Source: JBDTCS01 sp039923455 | Lineage (GTDB): Bacteria; Bacteroidota; Ignavibacteria; Palsa-1295 | Direction of reading: 5' to 3' | Length of the DNA stretch: 7,315 nt | Assembly (NCBI GenBank): GCA_039923455.1 | Contig: JBDTCS010000233.1 | Span: 1-7,315 of the forward strand | In this document: positions 1 through 6,114 of the stretch, one piece after another | Layout of the letters: each line of letters starts with the position of its first letter | How positions within the stretch are numbered: the first letter of the stretch is position 1 | Translations under genes and position numbers: made by a program | Notes under the pieces: generated by a model | The model's input: only the letters and a program-made list of their open reading frames with translations | What the model was told of the DNA's origin: nothing | Databases searched by the model: none

Positions 1-36
1 ATTCAGGTAGTCAAACCCAGGCCTGAATGTTTTTTT
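1..36 (+). terminator. Probable rho-independent terminator of a gene left of the window
   Basis: ATTCAGG at 1-7 and CCTGAAT at 22-28 are perfect inverted repeats. A T-G wobble between 8 and 21 extends the stem to eight pairs around a loop of about 12 bases. A run of seven T follows at 30-36, so the layout is that of an intrinsic terminator reading rightward. The left edge of the window may cut off more of the stem. The terminated gene lies outside the window. Short open stretches read through the left edge in two frames, but neither is long enough to identify. Confidence 0.5.
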
Positions 37-227
37 AAGTTCTAGAGTAGCAGAAACTGTCCCACGACCCTGAGAACAAATCAACGGATTATGTTTTGGT
101 CACCTATGATGCTTGAAGTAATAAGGAGTCTTACGAATTTATTCATAATACTTAATCTTTTTTGGATGTGGTCTTGGGATCTGCCTAGTAATTATTTTTG
201 AAAATTTTTAGCTAACAAGCTCTTTCT

Positions 228-515
228 GTGTCATCCCGTCGGCGCGTCAAAGCTGTTTTTGGAGAAGATGTAGAGAAGTTAGCATGGCTCTTTGGCTCAC
301 TATACAGGCCTTTTGTTATTGAACATGGAACTGATTTTTTAAAGAAGTTCAAATCGTCCTCGCATCTAATTGATCCCGCTGAACTTAAAAGGTTAAGACT
401 TATGGAAGCAGCAAATCTCCTTGAGCAGAAAGGACACCTCAGGCTCTGGCCGAACATTCGTAAGACATTGCTTGATCACCTTAAGTCACTACCGCTAAGT
501 GCTGGACTTCTATAG
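228..515 (+). CDS. Small hypothetical protein, 95 aa
   Basis: I do not recognise this protein. The frame opens after a TAA at 213-215, and the only early start is the GTG at 228; the next is an ATG near residue 59. No Shine-Dalgarno sequence precedes it. The product is basic and soluble-looking, with no signal peptide or membrane segment. It starts with an SSRRR stretch, has a more hydrophobic middle (LAWLFGSLYRPFVIEHG) and ends in a Lys/Arg/Leu/Glu-rich region that should be largely helical. The balanced amino-acid use favours this strand over the antisense frame, which is rich in Ser and Cys. It stands alone between a terminator-like hairpin and the end of the opposite-strand lipoprotein gene. 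It could also be the surviving fragment of a longer gene. Confidence 0.45.
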   Translation: MSSRRRVKAVFGEDVEKLAWLFGSLYRPFVIEHGTDFLKKFKSSSHLIDPAELKRLRLMEAANLLEQKGHLRLWPNIRKTLLDHLKSLPLSAGLL

Positions 516-608
516 TATCCGCTTGTTGAGTACGAGGTTTAACAGAATTTATTGTACCATTACACCTATCGCAAGGGCGAATAGCTGCCATGCGTGCGTA
601 TGCTTGCC

Positions 609-1409
609 TTACTTGTATTGATGAGGTTGCCGCTTTACAAATAGTGTATCGCCACTAAAGGTAAGTGTCACCCTGCGAGACGTGTCATTGTCCATGCAAT
701 ATTCACGCCATTCCATACTGGCGGCAGGTTCGTAGCTCACAAGTGTCTCGATTAATATACCAGAAGTATGAGCTATCCCTTCAACCTCTGATTTACTCAT
801 GCCAACCATAAGAAGATTAAGACTATTGGTACTCAAACTCGCCTGATGGGAGATGCTGTGTTTCGATTGCAAGGCATGCTCGATTTTTGAGAAAACTCTA
901 TCATTATTTGTGGAGATAAGAATATAGAACGCCGTATCGTTTCTGCTGAAATATTTGTACGACTCAACATCGACACCTGAAAAGACATTAGAATATGATA
1001 CCACACCGCTTGTGTGCGTGATTCTGTCGACATCGCGCTTACTCATTCCTTGGGAGATTTGTTCAAAATCTTCCAGACTCAAATTCACACTTGTTGCGAT
1101 ACCCTGATCAGATTTTAACCCATACTGCGTCTTCGAAAAGACGCTTCCGCTTTTAAAGGAAATCAAAGCCCAATGTGAAGAGTCATCGCTCCCGTAGTAT
1201 TTGTAATGTTCGAAATTTCTTCGAGATGTACCTGCCGGAGTTCCACCGCTCTGAGCAATAGCGTCTACCTCTACCTTGGACATCCCAAGAGTGATTCGTT
1301 GAAAAGCATTCAGGCTTAATCCGCAGTTAGATGGAACGTGACAGGCAACTGTTCCAACGATAACTAATACAGCAAAGATGCGAGTTAGAGTCTCCCTCAC
1401 CATAGGCAT
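609..1409 (-). CDS. Predicted lipoprotein with three tandem BLIP/BamE-like (SmpA/OmlA, DUF3862-type) domains, 266 aa
   Basis: The N-terminus (residues 1-23) is a short basic segment, a hydrophobic core and Cys23 in a VIVGTVAC context. That is a plausible though imperfect lipobox, because Thr occupies the -3 position. The mature part contains three homologous units starting near residues 31, 110 and 192. Each opens with L-S-x(3)-[FL], then a GMSK motif (at residues 42, 121 and 203), a V-[DE] pair and a T/G-rich turn. The first two continue with an aromatic strand (YKYYGS, YKYFSR), a further strand and a closing FSK-x(3)-[GA]L; the third diverges after its helix. The pattern of helix pair plus beta strands resembles the small BLIP/BamE-like fold found in envelope lipoproteins, which typically carry one or two copies. 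The molecular role is unknown; protein-protein contact at the envelope is inferred. The ATG at 1409 is chosen, although Met3 is also possible. No Shine-Dalgarno sequence is visible. Confidence 0.7.
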   Translation of the reverse strand: MPMVRETLTRIFAVLVIVGTVACHVPSNCGLSLNAFQRITLGMSKVEVDAIAQSGGTPAGTSRRNFEHYKYYGSDDSSHWALISFKSGSVFSKTQYGLKSDQGIATSVNLSLEDFEQISQGMSKRDVDRITHTSGVVSYSNVFSGVDVESYKYFSRNDTAFYILISTNNDRVFSKIEHALQSKHSISHQASLSTNSLNLLMVGMSKSEVEGIAHTSGILIETLVSYEPAASMEWREYCMDNDTSRRVTLTFSGDTLFVKRQPHQYK

Positions 1410-1432
1410 GATTATGCGACAGGTTACGGCCT

Positions 1433-1451
1433 AGAATTGAGCCGCAATTCT
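1433..1451. promoter_or_regulatory. Inverted repeat in the leader of the lipoprotein gene
   Basis: AGAATTG at 1433-1439 and CAATTCT at 1445-1451 form a perfect seven-base inverted repeat around a five-base loop. It lies 23-42 bases upstream of the minus-strand ATG at 1409. No T-run follows on the minus strand, so a terminator is unlikely. It may be an operator or a short hairpin in the 5' leader of the mRNA. Function is inferred from position only. Confidence 0.35.
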
Positions 1452-1531
1452 GTCTATTATTAATACATATCAACATAAAATAATGCTAAGTGAAACAATT
1501 TCGACTTAGGAAACAGATGTTCTACCTCTTA

Positions 1532-1990
1532 TCAAGCCATATCACCAAGATCATAGTCTCCTGTATCATAACCATCAATAGTGTCACCTGTGGCGCCCGC
1601 GTCTCCTATACCATATCCATCGGTAGTTTCTCCAGACAATTGCAGAAACATCTATGTGGTACTATATATTTTTTTTGCCTCAGTACCATTGATTTGGGCA
1701 TTTGCAATAAGATCAACCGGATCTCTTGCCTTAGAAATTTGTAAGTCATACCAACTCTGAGTCAGTTTATCTGTCGGGAATATCATTTGAACGGAGCTTA
1801 ACCTGCTTTCACATTTAAGAAATTCGAACGATCATACCCTTTCGAGAGGATGAGATGAAGGTACACCATGAACCATTACGCGTATGATAATATAGTTCCT
1901 GCACCATATAATTCCCAAAAGGTAAGCAAATTCTTTAAAGGAATGATAAAATAATTCAAAATCAACCATAGACGGATAAGTATATTTCAT
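1532..1990 (-). pseudogene. Possible decayed gene: one minus-strand frame with two internal stops
   Basis: Read leftward from the ATG at 1990, a single frame runs to a TGA at 1532-1534. Only two stops interrupt it, a TGA at 1832-1834 and a TAG at 1652-1654. The frame is also open upstream of the ATG, back to a TGA at 2045-2047. In DNA this AT-rich, about ten stops would be expected by chance over that length. The translated pieces look protein-like, for example PSMVDFELFYHSFKEFAYLL near the start and DLQISKARDPVDLIANAQ in the middle. The last piece (39 codons from the ATG at 1651) carries two copies of a 15-residue Gly/Asp/Thr repeat. I do not recognise the family. It could be a degraded gene of the accessory left arm, or a chance open frame. 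No Shine-Dalgarno sequence precedes the ATG. Confidence 0.35.
1556..1633. repeat. Two imperfect direct repeats with 45-base period
   Basis: The 33 bases at 1556-1588 match those at 1601-1633 at 26 of 33 positions. The period of 45 bases is a multiple of three. On the minus strand both copies therefore read in the same frame, giving GETTDGYGIGD and GDTIDGYDTGD inside the possible decayed gene. This looks like an internal coding repeat rather than a mobile or regulatory element. Confidence 0.6.
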
Positions 1991-2171
1991 ATGAATGGAG
2001 CCTATTCTGTTCCTCTCTTCTGGAGTTCGTTTGTTTTTTGAGTATCATCCTCCGGTCAATCCGTCACCGTGAGCAACGCATTAATTGTTCAGCCGAAGCG
2101 GTCACTTTATTAAGAGGTTTTGTCGCTGGAAACACTTAAAACGGAAGTGGCATTTGTACTGTTTGGGTCGC

Positions 2172-3083
2172 ATGCTCGAACTACCGGTTTTGCAATTGAC
2201 TCAAGATCTTTATTCCAGCGCTGCGGCTACTAACGTCGCTGCGCCACGCGTTGCGCGTCCCGATTGGCTTAAGGTCAAGATACCATCTGGTGAGAATTAC
2301 TCTAGGTTGAAGAACGTGATGAACGATCACGGGCTGCATACAGTATGCGAAGAGGCACGTTGCCCGAATATGGCGGAATGCTGGAACGCAGGCACCGCAA
2401 CCTTTATGATTTTGGGCGATACCTGCACACGCTCATGCGGATTTTGTGCGGTAAAGACAGGCCGACCAACTATTCTCGATGTCGAAGAGCCGCATCATGT
2501 TGCCGAAGCAGTGAAGCTAATGAAGCTTCGTCATGCGGTGATCACGAGTGTCAATCGTGATGAACTGGAAGACGGTGGCTCGAAAGTATTTGCTGATACG
2601 ATTCGGCAAGTCAAGCTGATGAATCCAGATACAAAGATCGAAGTGCTCATTCCCGATTTCAAAGGTAAGGAGGCATCGCTCGATCGCATACTTGCTGAGC
2701 GTCCCGATATTCTGAACCACAACACGGAGACTGTTCCTTCGATGTACAAGATCGTGCGGCCGCAAGCGAAATATCCGTGGACCTTAAAAGTGTTGCGTCG
2801 TGCGAAAGAAGCTGGCTTCGTGACGAAGACTGGTATCATGCTCGGACTTGGTGAAGAGCGCGAGGAGTTGCTTTCGGTGATGCGCGATCTCGCAGAGTTG
2901 AAAGTAGATATACTTACGCTCGGACAATATTTACAACCGACGAAAGATCATCTCAAAGTTGCAAGATTTTTGCATCCGGACGAATTCGCAGAGCTTCGCA
3001 CAATCGGCCTCGACATGGGATTTCGCATCGTCGAATCAGGCCCGCTCGTTCGAAGTTCGTATCACGCTGAGCAGCACGTATAG
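2172..3083 (+). CDS. lipA: Lipoyl synthase (radical SAM), about 303 aa
   Basis: LipA inserts two sulfur atoms into the octanoyl chain carried on lipoyl domains (PDH, OGDH, glycine cleavage H protein), completing lipoate synthesis in the cytoplasm. Numbered from the ATG at 2172, the auxiliary [4Fe-4S] cluster motif C-x4-C-x5-C (CEEARCPNMAEC) starts at Cys59. The radical SAM motif CTRSCGFC starts at Cys85. The GLGE motif lies in the middle and the conserved RSSYHA, with the cluster-ligating Ser, is at the C-terminus, so the protein is complete and should be active. The frame is open further upstream to a TTG at 2085. That extension is Arg/Lys/Trp-rich, unlike LipA N-termini, whereas the 2172 start gives a normal family length. 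The start is not supported by a Shine-Dalgarno sequence. waaA follows after 16 bases, probably co-transcribed. Confidence 0.96.
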   Translation: MLELPVLQLTQDLYSSAAATNVAAPRVARPDWLKVKIPSGENYSRLKNVMNDHGLHTVCEEARCPNMAECWNAGTATFMILGDTCTRSCGFCAVKTGRPTILDVEEPHHVAEAVKLMKLRHAVITSVNRDELEDGGSKVFADTIRQVKLMNPDTKIEVLIPDFKGKEASLDRILAERPDILNHNTETVPSMYKIVRPQAKYPWTLKVLRRAKEAGFVTKTGIMLGLGEEREELLSVMRDLAELKVDILTLGQYLQPTKDHLKVARFLHPDEFAELRTIGLDMGFRIVESGPLVRSSYHAEQHV

Positions 3084-3099
3084 CCGCCACGGCGAATTG

Positions 3100-4368
3100 A
3101 TGGCTCTCTACAATTATTTTTTCCTCCCAATTTTACTCGCGGCATTTCGGTGCATTGCGCTCGTAAATTCTAAGATGCGCCGATCGCTTACCGGGAAGCG
3201 TGCGCTACTCGCGGAAGTGCGAACATATTACACTAAGCAGAATATCACTAAGCGACGCGTACTCGTGCATGTTGCCTCTTTCGGTGAACTCGAACAAGCT
3301 AAGACTGTGATCGCCGGACTCAAAGCTCGCGGCAACGTGCACATTCATCTCACATTTTTTTCACCGAGTGGTTATGAGAACACGGTGGAGAAGTACACGG
3401 ATGCAGATCTGATAACGTATGCGCCGCTCGACAGCCGTGCACAAGTTGCGGATTTCCTTGCAATCGTCAAGCCCGATCTTGCGCTTTTTGCGCGATACGA
3501 TCTTTGGCCGAACATGGCCGCTGCGCTTGCTGAGCTAAATGTGCACTCCATTTTATTTTCAGCAACGCTTGGTGCCGAATCGGGGCGGGATGTTTTTTTC
3601 TTGCGCACACTGCAGAAGAGGATTTTCCAAGGCCTGAACAAAATTCTCACTGTTGGCGAAGGTGATAGGAAGGCTTTCCTCGCGATGGATGTCTCAAACG
3701 AAAAAATAGGTGTAACCGGAGATACACGATTTGATCAAGTGATCGCACGTCGTGAGCAAGTTGGTGATGCACGCATACTTCCCGAAAGTTTGCGAGCCAA
3801 GATCGAACAGGACGGAACATTCGTCTTTGTGGCGGGGAGTACATGGAAGAAAGATGAAAATCTTCTAAAGAGTTTTGTGAGTGGGGCAATCGAACGCAAG
3901 GATAACTTTCTTGCGATCGTCGTACCACATGAACCAACTCCCGATCATATCGCCGGACTCAAAGCGACCTACAAACAAAACGCAATTCTGCTTTCGAACA
4001 TCGAGCATTTCTCGGGCGAGCGTGTGATCATCGTCGATAGCATTGGCAAACTATTTGGTCTATATCGCCAGGCAGATCTCGCGTATGTTGGTGGTGGATT
4101 TGGCGCCGGAGTGCATAATGTTTTGGAAGCCGCTGTTTGGGGAGTGCCGACAATCGTCGGGCCAAAGCACACTCGCTCGCAGGAAGTTGGTGAACTCATC
4201 GCTGCGCTTGGAGCCTTTGCCGTAAGCAACTCGCGTGAGTTTGCATTCGTGATCTCGCGTTTCTTATCGGATGAAGATTTCTGCGCACAAGCAGGGGAGA
4301 GTGCGCAAGCATTCGTACATAGAGGTGCAGGAGCCACAGAAAGAATATTGCGGGAGATTGTTTTGTGA
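3100..4368 (+). CDS. waaA: 3-deoxy-D-manno-octulosonic acid (Kdo) transferase, 422 aa
   Basis: WaaA (KdtA) transfers Kdo from CMP-Kdo to the lipid A precursor at the inner face of the cytoplasmic membrane, the first step of LPS core assembly. Residues 1-22 (MALYNYFFLPILLAAFRCIA...) form the usual N-terminal membrane anchor. VASFGELEQAK holds Glu63, which aligns with the catalytic base of the family (ASxGE). The C-terminal GT-B half contains VAGSTW, VVPHEP and the nucleotide-sugar loop YVGGGFGAGVHNVLEAA followed by WGVPTIVGP. Length is normal for the family. The frame is open back to 2959 inside lipA, but the ATG at 3100 gives the classical N-terminus and no overlap. FARYDLWPN in the N-terminal half resembles FCB-group homologues. 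Whether it adds one Kdo or several cannot be read from sequence. Confidence 0.95.
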   Translation: MALYNYFFLPILLAAFRCIALVNSKMRRSLTGKRALLAEVRTYYTKQNITKRRVLVHVASFGELEQAKTVIAGLKARGNVHIHLTFFSPSGYENTVEKYTDADLITYAPLDSRAQVADFLAIVKPDLALFARYDLWPNMAAALAELNVHSILFSATLGAESGRDVFFLRTLQKRIFQGLNKILTVGEGDRKAFLAMDVSNEKIGVTGDTRFDQVIARREQVGDARILPESLRAKIEQDGTFVFVAGSTWKKDENLLKSFVSGAIERKDNFLAIVVPHEPTPDHIAGLKATYKQNAILLSNIEHFSGERVIIVDSIGKLFGLYRQADLAYVGGGFGAGVHNVLEAAVWGVPTIVGPKHTRSQEVGELIAALGAFAVSNSREFAFVISRFLSDEDFCAQAGESAQAFVHRGAGATERILREIVL

Positions 4369-4395
4369 GCAATCCATCTCACATCACGATTTTTC
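4364..4395 (+). terminator. Weak hairpin at the waaA end, possible terminator
   Basis: TGTGAG at 4364-4369 and CTCACA at 4378-4383 are perfect inverted repeats with an eight-base loop, spanning the waaA stop codon. A short T-run (GATTTTT) follows at 4389-4395 on the plus strand. It sits exactly in the convergent gap between waaA and the amidase gene. The stem is short and the T-run is displaced by a few bases, so termination is only possible. Confidence 0.3.
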
Positions 4396-5229
4396 GTACA
4401 CGACCTTATACTTCTTGAGCGCAGCAAGAATACCGAGTGCGAATTTCGATTGACCCGATTCACTCCTTAACAGAGCTTCCTCTTTCGGATTAGAGATAAA
4501 CGCCGTCTCGACGTAGATGCTTGGCATCGAAGCACCGACCAGCACAAGAAATCCCGCTTGTGAAACGCCGTTGTTCTTCGTAGCGACTGTCCTTTGTAAT
4601 TCCTGTTGCACCTTGCCAGCCAACGTTTCAGAGAATCGAACGTCCTGCGTTCGTGTCATACTCGTCAAGATAAAATCGAGATCGGAAATATATGCAGAGC
4701 GCTCAGCTGGCGTTTCAAACTGGATCACCGCATTTTCTCGAGCGGCTACTTGTATCGCCGCATCCGTTTTTCCTGGCCGCAGAATATAAGTAGTGAAGCC
4801 TCTTGCTTTCGAAGGCTTTTGTGGCGTCGAGTTGCAATGGACACAGATAAAGAGCTTGCCCTTGTGTGCATTCGCAATCTGACCGCGCTTACTCAATGGA
4901 ATGAACACATCGGTGTGCCGAGTATATACTACTTTGACTCCCGGCATATTTTTCTCGATGAGCTTACCAAGCTTAAGGACAATCGCAAGAGCCGCCTGCT
5001 TCTCCTTGTACCCACCGACTCCGATCGCACCTGGATCTATTCCGCCATGACCTGCATCGAGCACGATTACATCAAGCTTTGCATGTCGCGGTTTGATTGC
5101 AGTCTCAGTGTGTCGCCTCGCCGTGGTTCGAATCGCGACCGCGTCAGCGAGTGAAGTTGCGCAGCAAAAGATTAAGACACTGCTGAACAAGAAACAGCCG
5201 ACACCGAACAGGGGAGTAGAACGCTTCAT
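4384..5229 (-). CDS. N-acetylmuramoyl-L-alanine amidase, AmiC type (Amidase_3), 281 aa
   Basis: This zinc amidase cleaves the bond between MurNAc and L-alanine of peptidoglycan, typically during daughter-cell separation. Residues 1 to about 30 form a signal peptide: MKRS, a hydrophobic stretch, then SLADA as a plausible signal peptidase I site. A short basic linker leads to the catalytic domain from residue 52. The zinc and catalytic residues are all visible: His61 in DAGHGGIDPGAIG, Glu76 in YKEK, His131 in CVHCNS and Glu241 in YVETAFISN. Residues about 165-205 correspond to the helical insertion that in AmiB/AmiC enzymes can block the active site until an EnvC/NlpD-type activator binds. There is no AMIN domain and no SPOR or LysM domain. 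It lies 39 bases downstream of yajQ and is convergent with waaA. Confidence 0.93.
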   Translation of the reverse strand: MKRSTPLFGVGCFLFSSVLIFCCATSLADAVAIRTTARRHTETAIKPRHAKLDVIVLDAGHGGIDPGAIGVGGYKEKQAALAIVLKLGKLIEKNMPGVKVVYTRHTDVFIPLSKRGQIANAHKGKLFICVHCNSTPQKPSKARGFTTYILRPGKTDAAIQVAARENAVIQFETPAERSAYISDLDFILTSMTRTQDVRFSETLAGKVQQELQRTVATKNNGVSQAGFLVLVGASMPSIYVETAFISNPKEEALLRSESGQSKFALGILAALKKYKVVYEKS

Positions 5230-5268
5230 TAAATGGTACTTGCTCAGAAAATGCTACAAGCTAAGAGC

Positions 5269-5766
5269 TTATCGAAAATTGGTAAACTGAATTGGGAAAT
5301 CAAAATCCTGCGTTCGAAGTGTTTGCATCGCTTCCTGCAATTCATCTTTACTCTTACCAACAATTCGTACAGCGTCACCTTGAATTTGCGCTTGCACCTT
5401 CATCTTGAGATCTTTCACCAGCTTGGTGACGTGCTTGGCTTGCTCTGACTCAAGACCGTTCTTAAGCTTGATCGTTTGACGATAGGTGTTTCCGCCAGCG
5501 GTCTCGTGTTTGCCGTACTCGAGTGCTTTGAGTGAAATTCCACGCTTGATCATCTTTCCATTGATGATCTCCTGCAGTGCGCGAAGCTTCATTTCGTCTG
5601 TCGTGTGCAGAGCTATCGTCATCTCCTTCTGATTCAGCTCGATGGTTGTGTTCGAGCCTTTGAAGTCGTAACGCTGCTCGACTTCCTTCTTTGCTTGGTT
5701 GATGGCGTTGTCCAATTCTTGTTGGTCCACCTCTGAAACTACATCGAACGAGTACTGCTGAGCCAT
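5269..5766 (-). CDS. yajQ: YajQ family (DUF520) nucleotide-binding protein, 165 aa
   Basis: The full length and layout match YajQ, a small cytoplasmic protein of two ferredoxin-like halves. It begins with the family signature M-x(3)-YSFDVVSEVD followed by E-x-DNAINQAKKEVEQRYDFKGS. It continues with the MKLRALQEIINGKMIKRGI helix and ends with VRIVGKSKDELQEAMQ and DFDFPIQFTNFR. Some homologues bind cyclic di-GMP and act with transcription factors, while others are reported to bind nucleotides or RNA; the ligand here is unknown. The ATG at 5766 gives the standard N-terminus and has a modest AAGG-like sequence upstream. A promoter-like pair lies about 40 bases upstream. The amidase gene follows after 39 bases on the same strand and may share the transcript, though no functional link is known to me. 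Confidence 0.95.
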   Translation of the reverse strand: MAQQYSFDVVSEVDQQELDNAINQAKKEVEQRYDFKGSNTTIELNQKEMTIALHTTDEMKLRALQEIINGKMIKRGISLKALEYGKHETAGGNTYRQTIKLKNGLESEQAKHVTKLVKDLKMKVQAQIQGDAVRIVGKSKDELQEAMQTLRTQDFDFPIQFTNFR

Positions 5767-5805
5767 GAAATTCGCCTTTTAGGTCAGAAAGATTCTTAAA
5801 ATAAT

Positions 5806-5834
5806 ACTATATGAATTTTTGCGATTCTGTGCAA
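5806..5834 (-). promoter_or_regulatory. Candidate sigma-70-like promoter of yajQ
   Basis: On the minus strand TTGCAC (plus 5829-5834) and TATAGT (plus 5806-5811) are separated by exactly 17 bases. The -10 box matches TATAAT at five of six positions. The -35 box keeps only TTG. The -10 box lies about 40 bases upstream of the yajQ ATG. If the organism uses the Bacteroidota primary sigma factor this match may be fortuitous. Confidence 0.35.
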
Positions 5835-6010
5835 ATTTACGCAATAATCGGTCTAATCCCACCAAATTTCTTTTGGAGGCATGTATTATTTTGGGTCGGA
5901 TGTGTACGGATTGACTAAATATCTATTATATTAGTACAACCTTAAACAGTCGCGTGCCCTAAATTCTACGCTTCTGAAGGAAAGCTCGAGTAGTTAAATC
6001 GTTTTTGTTT

Positions 6011-6023
6011 GTGCTATTTTTTG
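6011..6023 (+). repeat. 13-base sequence shared by two upstream regions (copy 1)
   Basis: GTGCTATTTTTTG here is identical to 7061-7073. This copy lies 91 bases before the TTG start of the phosphatase gene. A partial copy (GTGCTCTTT) follows 31 bases later at 6042. A shared promoter or protein-binding element is possible but not shown. Confidence 0.4.
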
Positions 6024-6114
6024 CGGCATCCTCAATTTTTTGTGCTCTTTAAGAATAATACCTGAGAGCGTATTGGTTTTTGTGATGTCCGACTTTTATC
6101 CGAGATAGACCACT

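Larger units (their letters stand above)
1410..2084. other. Long stretch without an intact gene
   Basis: This AT-rich region separates the leftward lipoprotein gene from rightward lipA. It holds the hairpin at 1433-1451, the direct repeats at 1556-1633 and the interrupted minus-strand frame at 1532-1990. The lipA promoter should lie somewhere in 1991-2170, but I cannot assign -35 and -10 boxes with any confidence. No RNA gene, riboswitch or insertion sequence end was recognised. Confidence 0.5.
5767..6114. other. Divergent intergenic region between yajQ and the PHP phosphatase gene
   Basis: This AT-rich stretch of 348 bases carries the candidate yajQ promoter on its left. On its right it should hold the promoter of the rightward phosphatase gene. 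A GTGCT[AC]TTT sequence occurs at 6011-6019 and again at 6042-6050. The first copy belongs to a 13-base sequence that recurs at 7061-7073. A 17-codon frame from an ATG at 5881 has a GGAGG sequence, but only one base before the ATG, so I do not call it a gene. Confidence 0.45.

Noticed and set aside
81..146. 21-codon minus-strand frame with a signal-peptide-like start
   Set aside because: It is too short, with no upstream signal and no supporting context.
212..457. Minus-strand frame opposite the small hypothetical gene, containing a CPFC pair
   Set aside because: Its Ser/Cys-rich composition looks like a mirror of the plus-strand gene. One CxxC pair alone is no evidence of a zinc or redox protein.
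1490..1744. Plus-strand 84-codon frame over the direct repeats
   Set aside because: It is Cys/Ser/Ile-rich with no recognisable domain, and its repeat reads less protein-like than the minus-strand frame. It is most likely an antisense shadow.
2085..2171. N-terminal extension of lipA from a TTG
   Set aside because: The 29 extra residues are Arg/Lys/Trp/Cys-rich and unlike LipA N-termini. The ATG at 2172 gives the normal length.
2959..3099. Upstream extension of waaA inside lipA
   Set aside because: It would overlap lipA by 125 bases and precede the classical membrane-anchor start at 3100.
4364..4383. CRP-like arms TGTGA and TCACA
   Set aside because: The spacer is 10 bases instead of 6 and the site lies in a convergent gap, so a hairpin explains it better than a CRP operator.
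4606..5154. 182-codon plus-strand frame opposite the amidase gene
   Set aside because: It lies wholly antisense to an amidase with all catalytic residues intact, and its own translation shows no domain.
5881..5934. 17-codon frame with GGAGG just before the ATG
   Set aside because: Only one base separates GGAGG from the ATG, the peptide is short and aromatic/AT-driven, and the other genes here do not use Shine-Dalgarno sequences.
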